Assembly: GCA_011634665.1 (NCBI GenBank)
Contig: WAEK01000008.1
Coordinates: 2,349,501-2,413,500 of the forward strand
Direction of reading: 5' to 3'
Length of the DNA stretch: 64,000 bases
From: Mortierella sp. BCC40632
Lineage: Eukaryota; Mortierellomycota; Mortierellomycetes; Mortierellales; Mortierellaceae
The first letter of the stretch is position 1; the number at the start of each line of letters is the position of its first letter. The position numbers were made by a program, and so were the translations under genes. This document shows, one piece after another, positions 10,716 through 23,778 of this stretch. The notes below the pieces were generated by a model. That model did not search any database. It was not told where the DNA came from and worked only from the letters and a program-made list of their open reading frames with translations.

Positions 10716-12123
10716 TTTGATGCTTGTATGAAAATGGATCGAGAAAGAAAAGACAAGGAAAAAAGAGAACAAAGAACTTGAAGAGTGGAGTGTGGAAAGA
10801 GAGAGAAAGAGGATGCAAAGAAAGCTTGAGGGAGTAGTGTAAAAGAGCGCACAACAAGTGCCGAACGAACCTGGTTTTATAGGCGCGGCTTTCGCGGGCA
10901 GAGGAAAAAAGGAGGCAGATAGAGATAGAGAGAGAGAGAGAGCGAGCGAGGAGGCGCGACACTTCTTTCTTGGCCCTGCGTTAGACATACCGAAGAGGGT
11001 GTCCGTGTCTTCACATAAGGTTATCCCACGGCGGGGTCATGAATCAATTCAGCCTCGGATCCGGAATCGAACGGGCAGCCTGTGCGCGAACGCTATCTGT
11101 GCCCTCGCGTTTTCTTCCGGGCCTACGGCCACTGGTCAGTCTTGCCGTTGGTCACACACGCATCCGGTTAATTTATACGCACCTTTTTTTTTGTCTCGCG
11201 CAACAGAAGCACGTTCGAAAGACTTTATGTCGCCTTGTCAGCGCATGCACAATGGCCTGGCCTCTATTTTTTTTTTTTTTTTTTTTGTCTTTGGACTCCC
11301 CTGCCTACTGGCGACTTTCTGACGGACACATCTCGTCCCCAGCAAAAGCGCAGCAACAAAACAACATACCATCTGGTACAGTGTGATAGATAGTATCCTC
11401 TCAGTACTGTTTTCTTTTTTTCTTTTTCTATGCGGTGTCAATTGAAGCTCGAAACAACCCATGCCCGGCCAAGGAACAACGTATGAATTTCATGTGTTTT
11501 TGTCCGAATAGGAGAAACCGAGAGGAAGGAAAAAGAAGGAGCACTCTGTCTCTCGTACTGAAGATGGCGTGTGTATACAATCTTGGCTTTTTCAAAAGAC
11601 ATTGACGTGCTTATCCAAACAAGCTGGTTTTGGACAAAACGCTGACAAAGGGGAGGAGGGGAAAGAGAGCACATAATTGGTAGTCTACCATGACCTCCGA
11701 GAAGGCCTACTACTCTTTTTTTTTAAACCCCTGACGGATCTGGGAGGTGCGGGCAGATTTGGATATAGCCGCGAGTCTGCCCTACCAAGTCCGGAGACGG
11801 GCAAATTAGATTATACAAAGGCAAGGCGAGTCAGAGAAACCTTCTGCTCCTTCCTCTAACCCAACTTAATATCTCTTTCTCTCTTTTCTTCCCACGTATT
11901 GGCACGACTACGTTCAGCCCAAGTTCACTACTCGTGATTATGTGCAGTCAAGGAATTCTACTTGGAAAGGAAGCTAAAGCAAATTTGTCCAGCAGCACAT
12001 CCAAGGTCTGACAACTCAATTGGAACCACGTTATCATTTTTTTTTTTTTTTTTTTTTTTTGATTCCAAAATATTAATGAGAAGCGCGCGCACACATTTCT
12101 ACACCTGCACTCTCCCCTCACTC

Positions 12124-12161
<38 letters not shown>

Positions 12162-12295
12162 AACCGATCAGAAAAAAAAAAAAAAAGCAAATCATGACAT
12201 TATTTTTGAGGATGTCCAAGGCGAACTCTCGACGAGTTTTTATTGATAGGAAAACGGCGACAGCAACGCACAACGCAGACAAATGCGCGCATCGT
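10716..12295. other. intergenic region, MDH promoter to ubiquitin-L40 3' side
   Basis: The MDH upstream sequence has GA-rich stretches (about 10750-10810 and 10918-10945) on the plus strand. T20 and T24 runs lie near 11267-11286 and 12037-12060, and (CT)n lies at 12131-12158. Open frames here are low-complexity and unconvincing. I see no gene. Confidence 0.55.
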
Positions 12296-13883
<1,588 letters not shown>

Positions 13884-14866
13884 TTAGTGCTTGTTGGCAC
13901 GGATACCCTTGGCGGCCTTCTTGGAGACAGCCTTGACGGGCTTCTGGCTGGCAAGGACAGCAGAGAGACGAGCAAGAGCAGCCTATTGCAAGCAAGACGT
14001 TTCAATAAAAAAAAGAAAAAGAAAAAAAAAGGCCCCCCTCCCGTTAATATTCCACTGTAACTTGATCTTAAAGGCTTGGTCTCTAGCCATTACATGCAAA
14101 CTCTCAACTACACACTGAGCATCCATTATTGTGCCAAAGTAAAGAGGCCGCTCCTAGTATGTCAGTTACCTGGCGGAGATCAGGGCGGTATCCAGCACGG
14201 GCAAGGGAAGCAACAGTAGCGGCAGACTTGCGGATTCCCTTGGTCAAAGTGACCTTGCGGATGGCCTTGGAGGGCTTGAAGGCGGGGGTAGAGGTCTTCT
14301 TGGTGGAGAGGACGACGCCACGAGCAGCAGCCTGGATATCAATGGTCTACAGTGGCACCAAATACATTCGATTGAGAAAGACGCGATCATTGAAATATTA
14401 GAAACAAAAGACACGTAACGCTAACATTTTCCAGGTTGGATCAGGCCTGTTATTAAAAAAAAAAGCTGGGAGAGTAGGAGTCTGTCGCTCGATATTGGTA
14501 AGATAGGGAAAGTCAAGTAAAATTGTCGCGCCTCGGCACAGCAATTGCTTCACTCCAAGCAGACAGCTCAGCTTTACCTTCTTGTTGGCAAGACCAGAGA
14601 ACTTGAAGGTGTTCTTGTTCAACAAGTTGCCAGCCTCCTTGGAGAGCTCAACTCCGTTGCGCTTGACAAGGAAGGAGTTGTTATCCTTGATAAGGAGCCT
14701 AAGTTGATGGGTAAAGCAGAAGAATGGCGCAGAGACATTAGTTTAATGTGCTGGACCTTAATGTCTTTGTTTCCTTATGGCGAACACTGCAAATCCCTGA
14801 CACGACAATCGAGTATGAGGGCCTCGAAAAAGGGAAAGGCTCTTACCAGGTAAGATCAGCCGACAT
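13884..14866 (-). CDS. RPL28: 60S ribosomal protein eL28
   Basis: Minus-strand exons are 14866-14847, 14698-14578, 14346-14170 and 13982-13884, giving 139 codons and 138 residues. It is the eukaryote-specific large-subunit protein eL28. The recognisable N-terminal block starts MSADLTWLLIKDNNSFLVK and continues through KFSGLANKK. A basic C-terminal half ends KGIRANKH. The first exon is only 20 coding bases and breaks the Trp7 codon. The other introns are phase 0. Three introns in a short ribosomal protein gene make it a reasonable place to look for intronic snoRNAs, but I saw no good paired C and D boxes. Confidence 0.93.
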
Positions 14867-15472
14867 TTTGAAACTGAGATGCACGAGAAAGAAAGAGAGA
14901 GAGAGAAATCGCCAAAGACGGTTAGTTGGGAACCACTGGTTGAACTGATATCCTGTTCGAGTAGTGCGTTGTCTCGACCGCCCTATTGAATGCACACCCC
15001 GATCGAGTTGTCGAAATCTGATTGTATGATGAGGTAGCGCTTCCTTCCACACTTGATCAACGGTTTGCCACTCTTCCCACGTCACTAATCACCATCCCGC
15101 CCCCGCCCCCATTTTTCAAATCCCCTTGTCCTGAAATCCACCAGTGGGGCTGTTTTCCCCCCACAACTGTCGCTCCCTGATGAAAGCTCTGGTAACTATG
15201 CAAAGCCAGCAAGCATTACATGATCCCTGTGGTTACGAAGAGGAGGATTTTGACTCTGTCCTGGAGGGCAGGATAAAAAAAAAAGAAAAAAACACAACAC
15301 GCTCTGGGACTGGATTCCATTATTGGCCTGCAAAATTTACCTTATCGCCGATCTAAATTTGGAACGGATGGTAAGCTTCACACAATGCTTTATCATTTAT
15401 CTGGAGAGGATGAGTGAGTTTAAAGGATAAGGTGTCAAAGGAATAGATCAGCTAGTTTGGCGAGTATGGATA
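14867..15472. other. intergenic region between L28 promoter and YJU2 3' side
   Basis: This is the promoter of L28 followed by the downstream region of YJU2. It contains a C-rich stretch near 15096-15110. No gene is evident. Confidence 0.55.
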
Positions 15473-16462
15473 TCATTCAGAATCCGAGCTTGATTCATAA
15501 GCTCCAACCAGTGAAAGTAATGTAGACGGTTTGGATGCTGGTTTGGATGCTACTGTCGCAGACGCAGTGTTTTTTGAAGGTGAAGAAGACCCTGAGGAAG
15601 ATAGTGAAGACGACGACGATGATGCCAAAGTTGAAGACAGAGTCTTTTTGTCCTGTGAAAGCTTCTTGGCTTCTGGTTCTGGCTCAGCTGCAGATTTTTT
15701 AACAGCCAAACCAAGGGCACCTCCTTGCTTGCGCTTCTTTGCCAACGGTGCCCTAAAGTCGGGCATGGAGACTGGTTGGGCAAATTTGGACATGGCCACC
15801 TGAGCCGCATCAATTTCCTGGGCATCATCATGAAGTCGTTTGACAGAGCCCCCATCGACATCTCGGAAGACAGCCTTGGCAAGAAGTTCATCCTCCTCCT
15901 CCTCCTTTTTCTGAAGGTTAAGAGCTTGGTCCTCCTCTGTGGTAGCAAGCTTGTTAATGACCTGATCTGCGTCGACCCTTTCCATCATAGCATTCCTTGT
16001 GCGAATCTCGTCTAGGGCGTCCATGATCTCCATCTCACGCTTTGAATCCTGAGTTCTATTTTCAAGCGCTTTCATCGGGTTATGTTCTTCCTCCTCCTGT
16101 CTCTCTGCTGCAAGCTCACCCTTTTCATCTCGCCAAGGCTCAAAGTTGCGCTGAGCTCCATGTTCTGCAACATAGTCCGAGTTAGCGGGGTCAGTCTTAA
16201 ATGTGATCTCTGCAGCACAGCGATTACAACGAATATAGAAACGAAAGATTTTGATGCTGTAGTAGGTTTCGTCGGTAGTCTCCTTGCGAGCGTTGAACTT
16301 TTTGCCCTTGTAAATATACTCGCCACAAGTGTTGCATCGCATTGAGAATGGGGTCATGAGACGGACTTTGCTCTGTTGGTCTTTTTGTAGCTTTCGACGA
16401 GGAATCAATGCCGGGTCAAAGTCCGGTGGAAAGTATTTGTTGAGTACTTTGCGTTCTGACAT
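15473..16462 (-). CDS. YJU2: pre-mRNA splicing factor YJU2 (CCDC94/Cwf16)
   Basis: This is a single exon of 330 codons and 329 residues. YJU2 is a step-one spliceosome factor that joins with the Prp19 complex and promotes branching. The N terminus [17 protein letters not shown] is the family signature and fixes the start; the open frame extends further upstream but without conservation. Two CxxC pairs (Cys43/Cys46 and Cys79/Cys82) form the zinc site, with [10 protein letters not shown] between them. [18 protein letters not shown] follows. The second half is an acidic coiled coil, then a Lys-rich segment and a Ser-rich tail ending SSSDSE. It is one of the few intronless genes in the left half of the window. 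It is divergent from MTR10, with 441 bp between start codons. Confidence 0.95.
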   Translation of the reverse strand: MSERKVLNKYFPPDFDPALIPRRKLQKDQQSKVRLMTPFSMRCNTCGEYIYKGKKFNARKETTDETYYSIKIFRFYIRCNRCAAEITFKTDPANSDYVAEHGAQRNFEPWRDEKGELAAERQEEEEHNPMKALENRTQDSKREMEIMDALDEIRTRNAMMERVDADQVINKLATTEEDQALNLQKKEEEEDELLAKAVFRDVDGGSVKRLHDDAQEIDAAQVAMSKFAQPVSMPDFRAPLAKKRKQGGALGLAVKKSAAEPEPEAKKLSQDKKTLSSTLASSSSSSLSSSGSSSPSKNTASATVASKPASKPSTLLSLVGAYESSSDSE

Positions 16463-16903
16463 GGCGACGGTAGGACAGTGGACAGAGGTTGGTGGATTGA
16501 GGTTGCGGTTGCGGAGACGAAGTTCGTTTTTTTTTGGTTGACTGAAGAAAGAACTCGATGGAGTGATGGGAGGCGATGCCAGGAAAGAAACTCGCCGTGG
16601 CTTGGCTATCAGGAAAGACAGATCGTGAAAGCGCGACCCCTCCACGAGAAATAGGGCATCCTGCTTCAGCATCAGCATCAGCATTTGCATTGGCCCCGGC
16701 GTCGCCTGTGTTCCCTCATTCTTTTCATCTCTTTTTTCTTTTTTATTGCACGCCCACCTTTTTTTTTTATTCCAAAACCTTCCATACACCTTCATCACCG
16801 TCTCCCCCACTGCTACCTGTCACTACTGACTTTAAAGCTACAACAACCTTTTCGACCTCCAGGAACTTTTTTTTATATATATCCTCTCAGCACACCTTCA
16901 TCC
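16463..16903. promoter_or_regulatory. shared divergent promoter of YJU2 and MTR10
   Basis: Only 441 bp separate the two start codons. The right half is pyrimidine-rich with respect to MTR10. An AT-only TATATATAT stretch lies about 25 nt before the MTR10 ATG, probably in the leader. A GCATCA trinucleotide-like repeat lies at about 16666-16690. No other gene fits here. Confidence 0.7.
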
Positions 16904-17331
16904 ATGGCCACCGTCGCCACCGATTCCCTACAGCAAACTGTCGCTGCTCTAAACACTCTCTACAATGCGCCAAGCAACAGCGCCAAGCGGGAGGCCAATA
17001 GGTGGCTCGAGAGCTTCCAAGCAAAGGTACTAGCTATCTTTGGCTTGATGTACAACTACTTGATGCAGGGAAACCCATTCGACTGTACTCTGACACTCAT
17101 CATCCTTACCCTCTATCTACTTTTTCTCAGCCGGAAGCATGGCAGACAGCTGTCATCCTATTGACTAATGACGGTGTTGTCAAGGAAGCGCAAGTGTTTG
17201 GCGCACAAACGATCCGTCGAAAGGTGGGCTATCCATTCAACCACCATTCTGAACAACCTTCATGTCAGTTTTTTCCTCGGTAGTAATGACAATACTCACC
17301 AGCGTACATGACTTTATTCTTTTTTCTTTTT

Positions 17332-17364
<33 letters not shown>

Positions 17365-20300
17365 CTTCTTTTCATTTTACCAAACACAGATCGTGGATGA
17401 CTTTCAGGAGCTTGATGTCGCCAACCGGGCTTCGTTGCGAGATTCTCTCTTGAATCTTTGCGTGCAACACAGGGCCTCACCAAGAAACATCCGCACGCAA
17501 CTCTGTCTTTCTCTCGCCGGACTGGCACTTCGAATGCTCGAATGGGAAAATCCCGTTGGCCATATGACGACAGTCTTTGGTGGATCAAAGGAAGACCTCG
17601 CCTACCTCTTGGAATTCCTCACAGTTCTACCTGAGGAAGTAAACGATAACAGGAACTCAACTTTGACGGTAGGCATTACACTCGACCTAAAATTGGCAGA
17701 ATAAGGTCACAGCTCGGTCTCTTGGATGAAGCCCTATTTCACCATGGCAGCACATGGGCGGAGAAAATAATAATAATAGTGTGTATATGGTGTGAGAAGG
17801 GAAGGGAGCGCTTGGAAGAGAACTTTCACCAGTCAGGGCAAGGATGGAGAATGAATGGATATTCGTGGCAATCGACGGCGTTAAATCTCCCTCGGTCCAT
17901 CTATGAAAGTAAGCAACCCAGCAGAACTAATCAGGAGCCGCACCTCGCACCATCCGTCTCTTCTTTTCCTCCAAATCTTCAATCACACGACTCTGCAGGA
18001 TAATGAGTATAGATCGCGCTGCGATGAGTTGCTTACCCAGAATGCAACCAACATTATCAACCTACTAGTCATGTACATGGAGAACTCTGGTAAGAGACTA
18101 CGTTACTTAAGCCCATATGGACCTTGAGGCAATGATAAAAAGAAAGAGAGAAAGAGATAATCTAACCAAGATTTATCTTGCTTTTTTTTTAAAAAAAAAA
18201 AAAAACCTGTGTTCAAGGAGGCGATTCACAGCTACAGGAAAATGTGCTTCGATGCTTTCATTCATGGCTTCGCTCAGGAGACATTTCAATCGCCAGTCTC
18301 GTCAACAATCCCTTGCTTCCTATCTCATTCAAAGCTCTCCAGATGCCTGAGCTGTTTGATGTGGCAGTAGATGTGGTTTGTGAATTGATCTATCAGACCA
18401 AGGATATTGAAGAATCTATGCCAGTGATTGAAGAAATCTTCCCCAACCTTCAGCCTTTGCGCCAGGAAATCATAAGGAGCATCGAAGACGACAACGAGTC
18501 CAACGTTCGTGGTCTATGCAAGATTTTCGTCGAAGCGGGAGAATGCTATCTCTCACTTGTCATCAAACATACGGATCACTTCAGGGGCATTGTTGAGGGT
18601 ATCGCTCAATGCGCTTCTTATCATGACCTGGATGTTGTGCCTATGACATTCCGGTTTTGGTTTCAGCTCGCAGACGAACTGCGAAAGCATGAAGAGGCCA
18701 GAGTCATTTACCAGGATATCTACGCAAAACTGGTCGATGTTATGATCAGACATCTTCACTACCCCGATGACCTGGACACATGGACAGCAAAGGAAAGAGA
18801 CGATTTCCGAGATTTCAGACACTATATGGGCGATGTTTTGAAAGACTGTTGCATCATTCTTGGCTCGCGTGTCACCCTCGGGAAAGCCTACATGCGTATT
18901 ACAGAGGCTGCTTCCAAGTCGCCACCCAAATGGCAAGAAGTTGAGGCGCCTTTGATGGCTCTGCGCTCCATGGGTTCTCAGGTTGACGATGATGAGAACG
19001 AAGTCTTGCCCGAGATTATGAAGCTGCTCTCCCAACTACCAGACCATCCAAAGATCAAATATGCTGCCACACTTGTAATTGCTCGCTACGGAAGCTGGAC
19101 CGACAAGCACCCAGAATTTATCGAGTATCAACTCACTTTTGTATCATCAGGTTTTGAGAATGATGAGGTCGTTGCTGCGTCAGCCCTTGCGATGAAGCTT
19201 CTTTGCAAAGAGTGCAGCTTGGTAAGTGTTTCTGCCAAAGGAAACCTATTGCCGTCCTCATACTTCAGTTTCCAACTGTCCTAACTTGACGTTTATTTCT
19301 TATTTATTTGAATTGTCAGCATCTTCTCAATTACCTAAACCAACTGCATGCCTTTTTTATGGGAGTCACTAAGCGTCTCAAGGCTGTAGATCTCATGGAA
19401 GTGACAGAGGCAGTCGCTCACGTTATCGGTGCTGTTCCAAATAACGAGTTGTCCTCTGTATTCCAGATGTTCTGCGCTCCAATTGCTCAGAGTCTCGCAG
19501 AGTTGGCAACTCAAGACCAGGATTCCCTGGAAGCTCAGGCCCCCGTCATTGCTGGTATGTTTATTTTAAAAGCGCTGAAAACCAATTGATCTATGTACAG
19601 CTGCTTTGACGCTAATACGGGTCGGTCTATTCTCTCACCTTTGTATCTACTAGACCGTATTTCCCAGCTCAAACTTTTCTTTGAGATTGTCAATCCTCAG
19701 GTTGCACCATCTGATGCCCACCCATGCATCCCGATTTTCCAAGAGCTTTGGCCAGTTCTGGATACGCTAGCGGATCGTGTTGGCAACATTGATGAAGTCG
19801 CCAAGCAGCTAGCGGGATGTTGGCGCTCAGCACTTGTCAACTATAGGACTCATTTTGTACCCTTTGTCCCTATGACAATGGCTCGCTTGATCAAGAGCTT
19901 TGAGCAGACGGGCCTTGGACCATACCTCTGGGCAAGTGGACGAGTTGTGCGAGAGTTTGGTGAGCTGAACCCAGCTGCCTCGGTTCAGTTTGTTGAGGGT
20001 CAGAGTGTCTTTATGTGGCAAATTCTTCAGAAATATGCCGGTCAGTTCAATGAGATTCCTGATGGTAAGCCTTTCGTTTGTTGTTCACAGGATCCCTTCC
20101 CCTCGCTCTATTTCATACTCTCCGTGTCTAGATATCTAATTCTTTTTCAACGCACACTATCTAGTCTTGGAAGATTATTTCAATCTTGTATCGGACTTGA
20201 TATTGGCATGCCCTCAGGAATTCCTTCGCAGCTCTCTCCTTCCAGCAGTCTTCAATGCAATGCTTGCATCATTCTCGCTAAAGGAGCAGTATTCACTTGC

Positions 20301-20832
20301 GTCTGTCATTCGCTGTTGCCGAATCGTTCTCGACCATGTCAATGACCTTCAATTCCCAAGGTCACCGCCCTCGCCTCCCTGCCGAATCACGGAGACTGAG
20401 GCGGCGGCTGTCAAGGCCCTGTTTGTGGAACACGGAGCAGTATTTATGGCACAGGTTCTTCAAGGGATCGTATTCACCTTCCCACCCGATGTTGTTGACC
20501 ATGCAACAGGTTTATTGAAGGCCTTGACCATGTTCTGCCCACAAGAGAGCATGGTATGGTATGGCAAGGCTGTATCTACCTTGGAGATTTCGCCCGCCGA
20601 GCTTCAGAAAGCGGTCTCGGATTACACAGTGTAAGTTTACATCTCTGTTACCAATCTGGAAAGACAAGAGATATCTCAGGCTCTTCGAAACCCCTGGTGC
20701 TAATACAGATTCTCCTAATACAATAGGGCTGTTTCGGAAGGAAACTGGAGCAAGGTTAGGTCAGCCGTTCAAAACTTTACAACTCTCTATAGACGAAAGT
20801 ATGTGATCCCACGAAACCGTGGAAAGAAGTGA
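16904..20832 (+). CDS. MTR10: importin MTR10/transportin-3 (SR-protein import receptor)
   Basis: Exons are 16904-17026, 17131-17223, 17390-17668, 17999-18089, 18218-19221, 19320-19554, 19654-20064, 20165-20630 and 20727-20832, giving 936 codons and 935 residues. This matches the usual 920-970 for this karyopherin-beta, which carries SR-type mRNA-binding proteins into the nucleus and has a role in tRNA traffic. The importin N-terminal region includes REANRWLESFQ and then PEAWQTAVILL. Exportin-1-like repeats follow, including NVLRCFHSWLRSGDI and ATLVIARYGSWTDKHPE. The C terminus is the family block RRKYVIPRNRGKK. All nine exons join without a frame break. Intron 2 contains T31 upstream of its acceptor, and intron 4 a T9A15 run. 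Confidence 0.95.
17334..17364. repeat. T31 tract in MTR10 intron 2
   Basis: A run of 31 T lies about 25 nt upstream of the acceptor of MTR10 intron 2, where a polypyrimidine tract belongs. Confidence 0.95.
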
Positions 20833-21218
20833 GGAAGTTAGCAGCATGGGTGGAGTGACCCCTCTCCTATAGCCACCATTTTGAGCGAATAGGTGACTGG
20901 ATTCAATAAACCAAACAACATTTCCAGTGTTTGAAACAGTGCAGCATGCAACACCAACCTTGGGTATGCAGCACCTCTGGACCTGTACCACCCACATAGG
21001 AAGTTGACACGGGCTGGAGTAAGACACTGTGCCTGTGCGGTAGGTGCGGCAGAGGGCATGTCCCTCTCTCTTCCCTCCCTAGCAGACATGAATAAGAGCG
21101 ATTAATCCATGATCTTCATGCTACTTCCTAGGCATGGTGATGCCTAGGAATCATGCCTCGAGAAATGGAGGAATCGCGCCTACCCATGTAGTGCTGGTAC
21201 TAAGCCAGTGAGTTACGG

Positions 21219-21226
21219 TGACGTCA
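21219..21226. promoter_or_regulatory. CRE-type TGACGTCA palindrome
   Basis: This is a perfect 8-bp cAMP-response/ATF-type bZIP site, 135 bp upstream of the oxidase start codon. Binding is inferred from the sequence alone. Confidence 0.5.
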
Positions 21227-21230
21227 CATT

Positions 21231-21248
21231 CTCCGCCGAACGGCGGAG
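21231..21248. promoter_or_regulatory. CTCCGCCG-AA-CGGCGGAG inverted repeat
   Basis: Two perfect 8-bp arms flank AA, giving a CCG-N2-CGG core. Fungal Zn2Cys6 regulators bind paired CGG half-sites, so this is a plausible operator. It lies 4 bp from the CRE-type site. Confidence 0.45.
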
Positions 21249-21360
21249 ACGACCGTTTGACGCATCCGAGTACTTTTTTTTTCTTTCGATCCATTTCATT
21301 CAATCCTCCCCATCGATTCTCATCACCGACCAACTCCCCACTCCAATATAATCTTTCATC

Positions 21361-22162
21361 ATGTCTGCTGCTCTCTTCGCCCGCACCGGTATCCGCGCTC
21401 GTGCCACCTTTGGCCAGACCCTCCGCAGCGATGCCCACCACTGGACCAACGACAACGGCAAGGTAAAAAAAAAAAAAGAAAAAAAAAAAGCGATTCCACG
21501 TCTGATCTGAACGCGGGACTCATCCAAGCAAAAAAGAACAATGCTGGCAAACTCCAGTGAGAAAGGGTGCTTCTTGCTCGACTCGTCTAATGAAAGAGCG
21601 GGATGTATTGGAGAAGAGGACCAACTGAGACGACCCACGGTGTGTTCTCTCTTCTATTGAGACATATTGAGCCCCCTCCCCCACCTTGCCTCACCCTTAC
21701 CCCACCTCACCTCTTCTCCAGTACAAATACGGTATTAAGACCACCCTCGTCGACCAGAGAAAAACAGAGACAAAAATCATGGATGGACTGTGCGGGAGAC
21801 GCATGAGTAGCAAAGGAGCAACAACGAGCAGGAAATTGTGTGTGCAACCCCCTCTCTTCCTCGAGGGAACTGATAACAATGCTTCCTATTGCAAAAATGC
21901 GAGCGAGGTGGCGAATGCAGCAGCGGGAAGATGCGCATGGGCCCCGAACATTGCCGAGCCGTTATCTGATGTCTTTTTTTTTTCTCTCTCTCTCTTTTCT
22001 CTCCCCTTTATTTTGCATCCTCCTTGATGCTTGCAGAACCTTCCTTTCTCGACCAAGAACAAGCCCGTTCTTGGTGCTAGCGTCGTTGCCTACCTTGGCA
22101 CTGGCTTTGCCCTTCCCTTCGTTGCTGCCTACTGGCAGGCATACAAGGCTGGCCGTGTCTAA
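21361..22162 (+). CDS. COX7C: cytochrome c oxidase subunit VIIc (yeast Cox8 family)
   Basis: Exons are 21361-21462 and 22037-22162, giving 76 codons and 75 residues. It is a single-helix nuclear subunit of complex IV in the mitochondrial inner membrane. Residues 1 to about 22 (MSAALFARTGIRARATFG) look like a mitochondrial presequence. Exon 2 opens with NLPFSTKNK, matching the family ENIPF motif, and then a transmembrane helix containing GTGFALPFVAAYWQ. The phase-0 intron is 574 nt, long for this window, and contains another strong-looking acceptor at 21720-21721 after a pyrimidine tract. Using that acceptor would replace the membrane helix with an unrelated tail, so I use the distal one. Confidence 0.88.
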
Positions 22163-23740
22163 ATTCTTCTTTTGTTGAGTACGGAGCCACGAACTCTCAA
22201 AGAAAAGCCAGAAGAGACAAGATAATGATTCCTTCTCGAGAGAAAAAAAGAAAAAAGATAAATGGCAAGAGTTAGCTGTTGCCCCCTCGGGATGGGAGTA
22301 TGAACCAGCTCTCTTACCAAATACAATCACGGATCAACCACACACGAGAATAGAGGAATAGATGACTCGATCTATACACACACACTTATAAAAACGTCAT
22401 GCACATTACTCCCTAATGCTTATCTTCGAGAGCCTATGTATGGCATTCCGATGCCTGGTGCGTGAAAGAGATGAAGGAAAGGAAGGAAAAGAAATTGGGC
22501 GTCATCATGGATGAAGAAGGTGGGGGGGGGGGTAAGGGGGCCTATCGAACAGGTCCCCGAAGTGTGTTGATCTGAGGTACCTTGTCTTCTTTTACTAGCC
22601 GGAGTTATGCCCCCCCTCCTCTTCCTCCTTTCTTTTTTTACCCCTTCCGACATGCGCATTATTTTTTTTTTTTTTGATGATCTTTTTGAGTAGCTCTTCT
22701 GCACATTGTAGTTCCGCTTCGATTGATGAAAAAAAAAAAAGTCTGCGCATGGAAAAGACCATCTTTCCTTTCTGGCTTCTGTTCCCATTCTTTTTTTTTC
22801 CCCACCCCCACCCCCACCCCCACCTCCTACTCCCGCTCCCACCCCCACAACGGTCCCGTTGGAGCACGAAGCTCTGCTGTGATCAGTCGACTCTCTTTCT
22901 CTCGAGCTCGTTTCAATTCGTCTTGATTCTTCTCAACCTGGGGTCTTTCTGTTACAACAACAAATGAGAGAGAGAAAAAAAAAAAGATGATGATGGTGAT
23001 AATACTGTGTCTGAAGATACGATTACTCGCATTTCTAGTTGTCCAACAGCAACCAACAACAAGAAGAAGGAAAAAAATAGGTGCTTCTGCAATGAGTGGG
23101 AAGCTGAATGAAAAAAAAAAAAAAAAAAAAAAATACCCCATAGAAAATACAACCTAACGCCTTACCGGTTCACCATCTCTATTTCGAGAGTACAAGCAAG
23201 TGGATTTGATGGAGACAGGAAAATGCAGCATGGTAGCATTTTGAACCACCTTTTTTTTTTTTAAACCCCTTGCAGGTGTCTAGATGTCATATGATGAGCA
23301 TAGCTCGAGAATCATGGCGCAAAAAAAATTAAAAAGATAGAAACACCACGTGAATCCGTAGGAAAAAAAAAAAAAAAAAAAAGACACAAAGTCCTGTCTA
23401 GCGACTATACGCCTGTCGTTCAAGCCCATTAGATCTAGAGAAACAAGCCTGTGGGCTGTTAGGTAGTAGTCATATCCATTCCAGTTACTACCCTTCTTCC
23501 TTCTTCTCACTATTCCCCCTTCTTTCTCCTTTCTTTTCACTTTCTCCCTTCACTCTCTTTCCTCTGTTGACACTGATATGAAAAATACATACAGTATAGC
23601 CTCAGCTCTAGAGCCAGGATTGGGTGCTCTAATAGGAGATTTTATTGAGATGATGGTTGGTGGAGGGTAATGGTTGGAGAGAAGGCATCAAACAAAGGTA
23701 AAAGCAGATCAGAGGTCCAGATCCCCTTTTTTTTTACAGC

Positions 23741-23775
<35 letters not shown>

Positions 23776-23778
23776 CCT
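22163..23778. other. convergent intergenic region
   Basis: This is the 3' sides of the oxidase and mitochondrial uL5 genes. It contains a (CCCCCA)n-like stretch near 22801-22850, several poly(A) runs (for example 23110-23132 and 23363-23382) and a (GA)n at 23745-23772. No gene is recognised. Confidence 0.55.
23745..23772. repeat. (GA)n microsatellite
   Basis: This dinucleotide run lies directly downstream of the mitochondrial uL5 stop codon. It reads (CT)n in that gene's transcript. Confidence 0.9.

Larger units (their letters stand above)
20833..21360. promoter_or_regulatory. intergenic region and promoter of the COX subunit gene
   Basis: This runs from the MTR10 stop to the oxidase start. 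It carries a perfect TGACGTCA and a perfect GC-rich palindrome within 150 bp of the start codon, listed separately. No gene is seen. Confidence 0.6.

Noticed and set aside
10386..10988. 200-residue minus-strand frame upstream of MDH exon 2
   Set aside because: It is Ser/Leu low-complexity from CT-rich DNA, and its frame does not join the MDH reading frame.
11040..11110. Possible tRNA (TCGAAC-like T-loop core)
   Set aside because: The T-stem does not pair and there is no acceptor stem or A-box at the right spacing.
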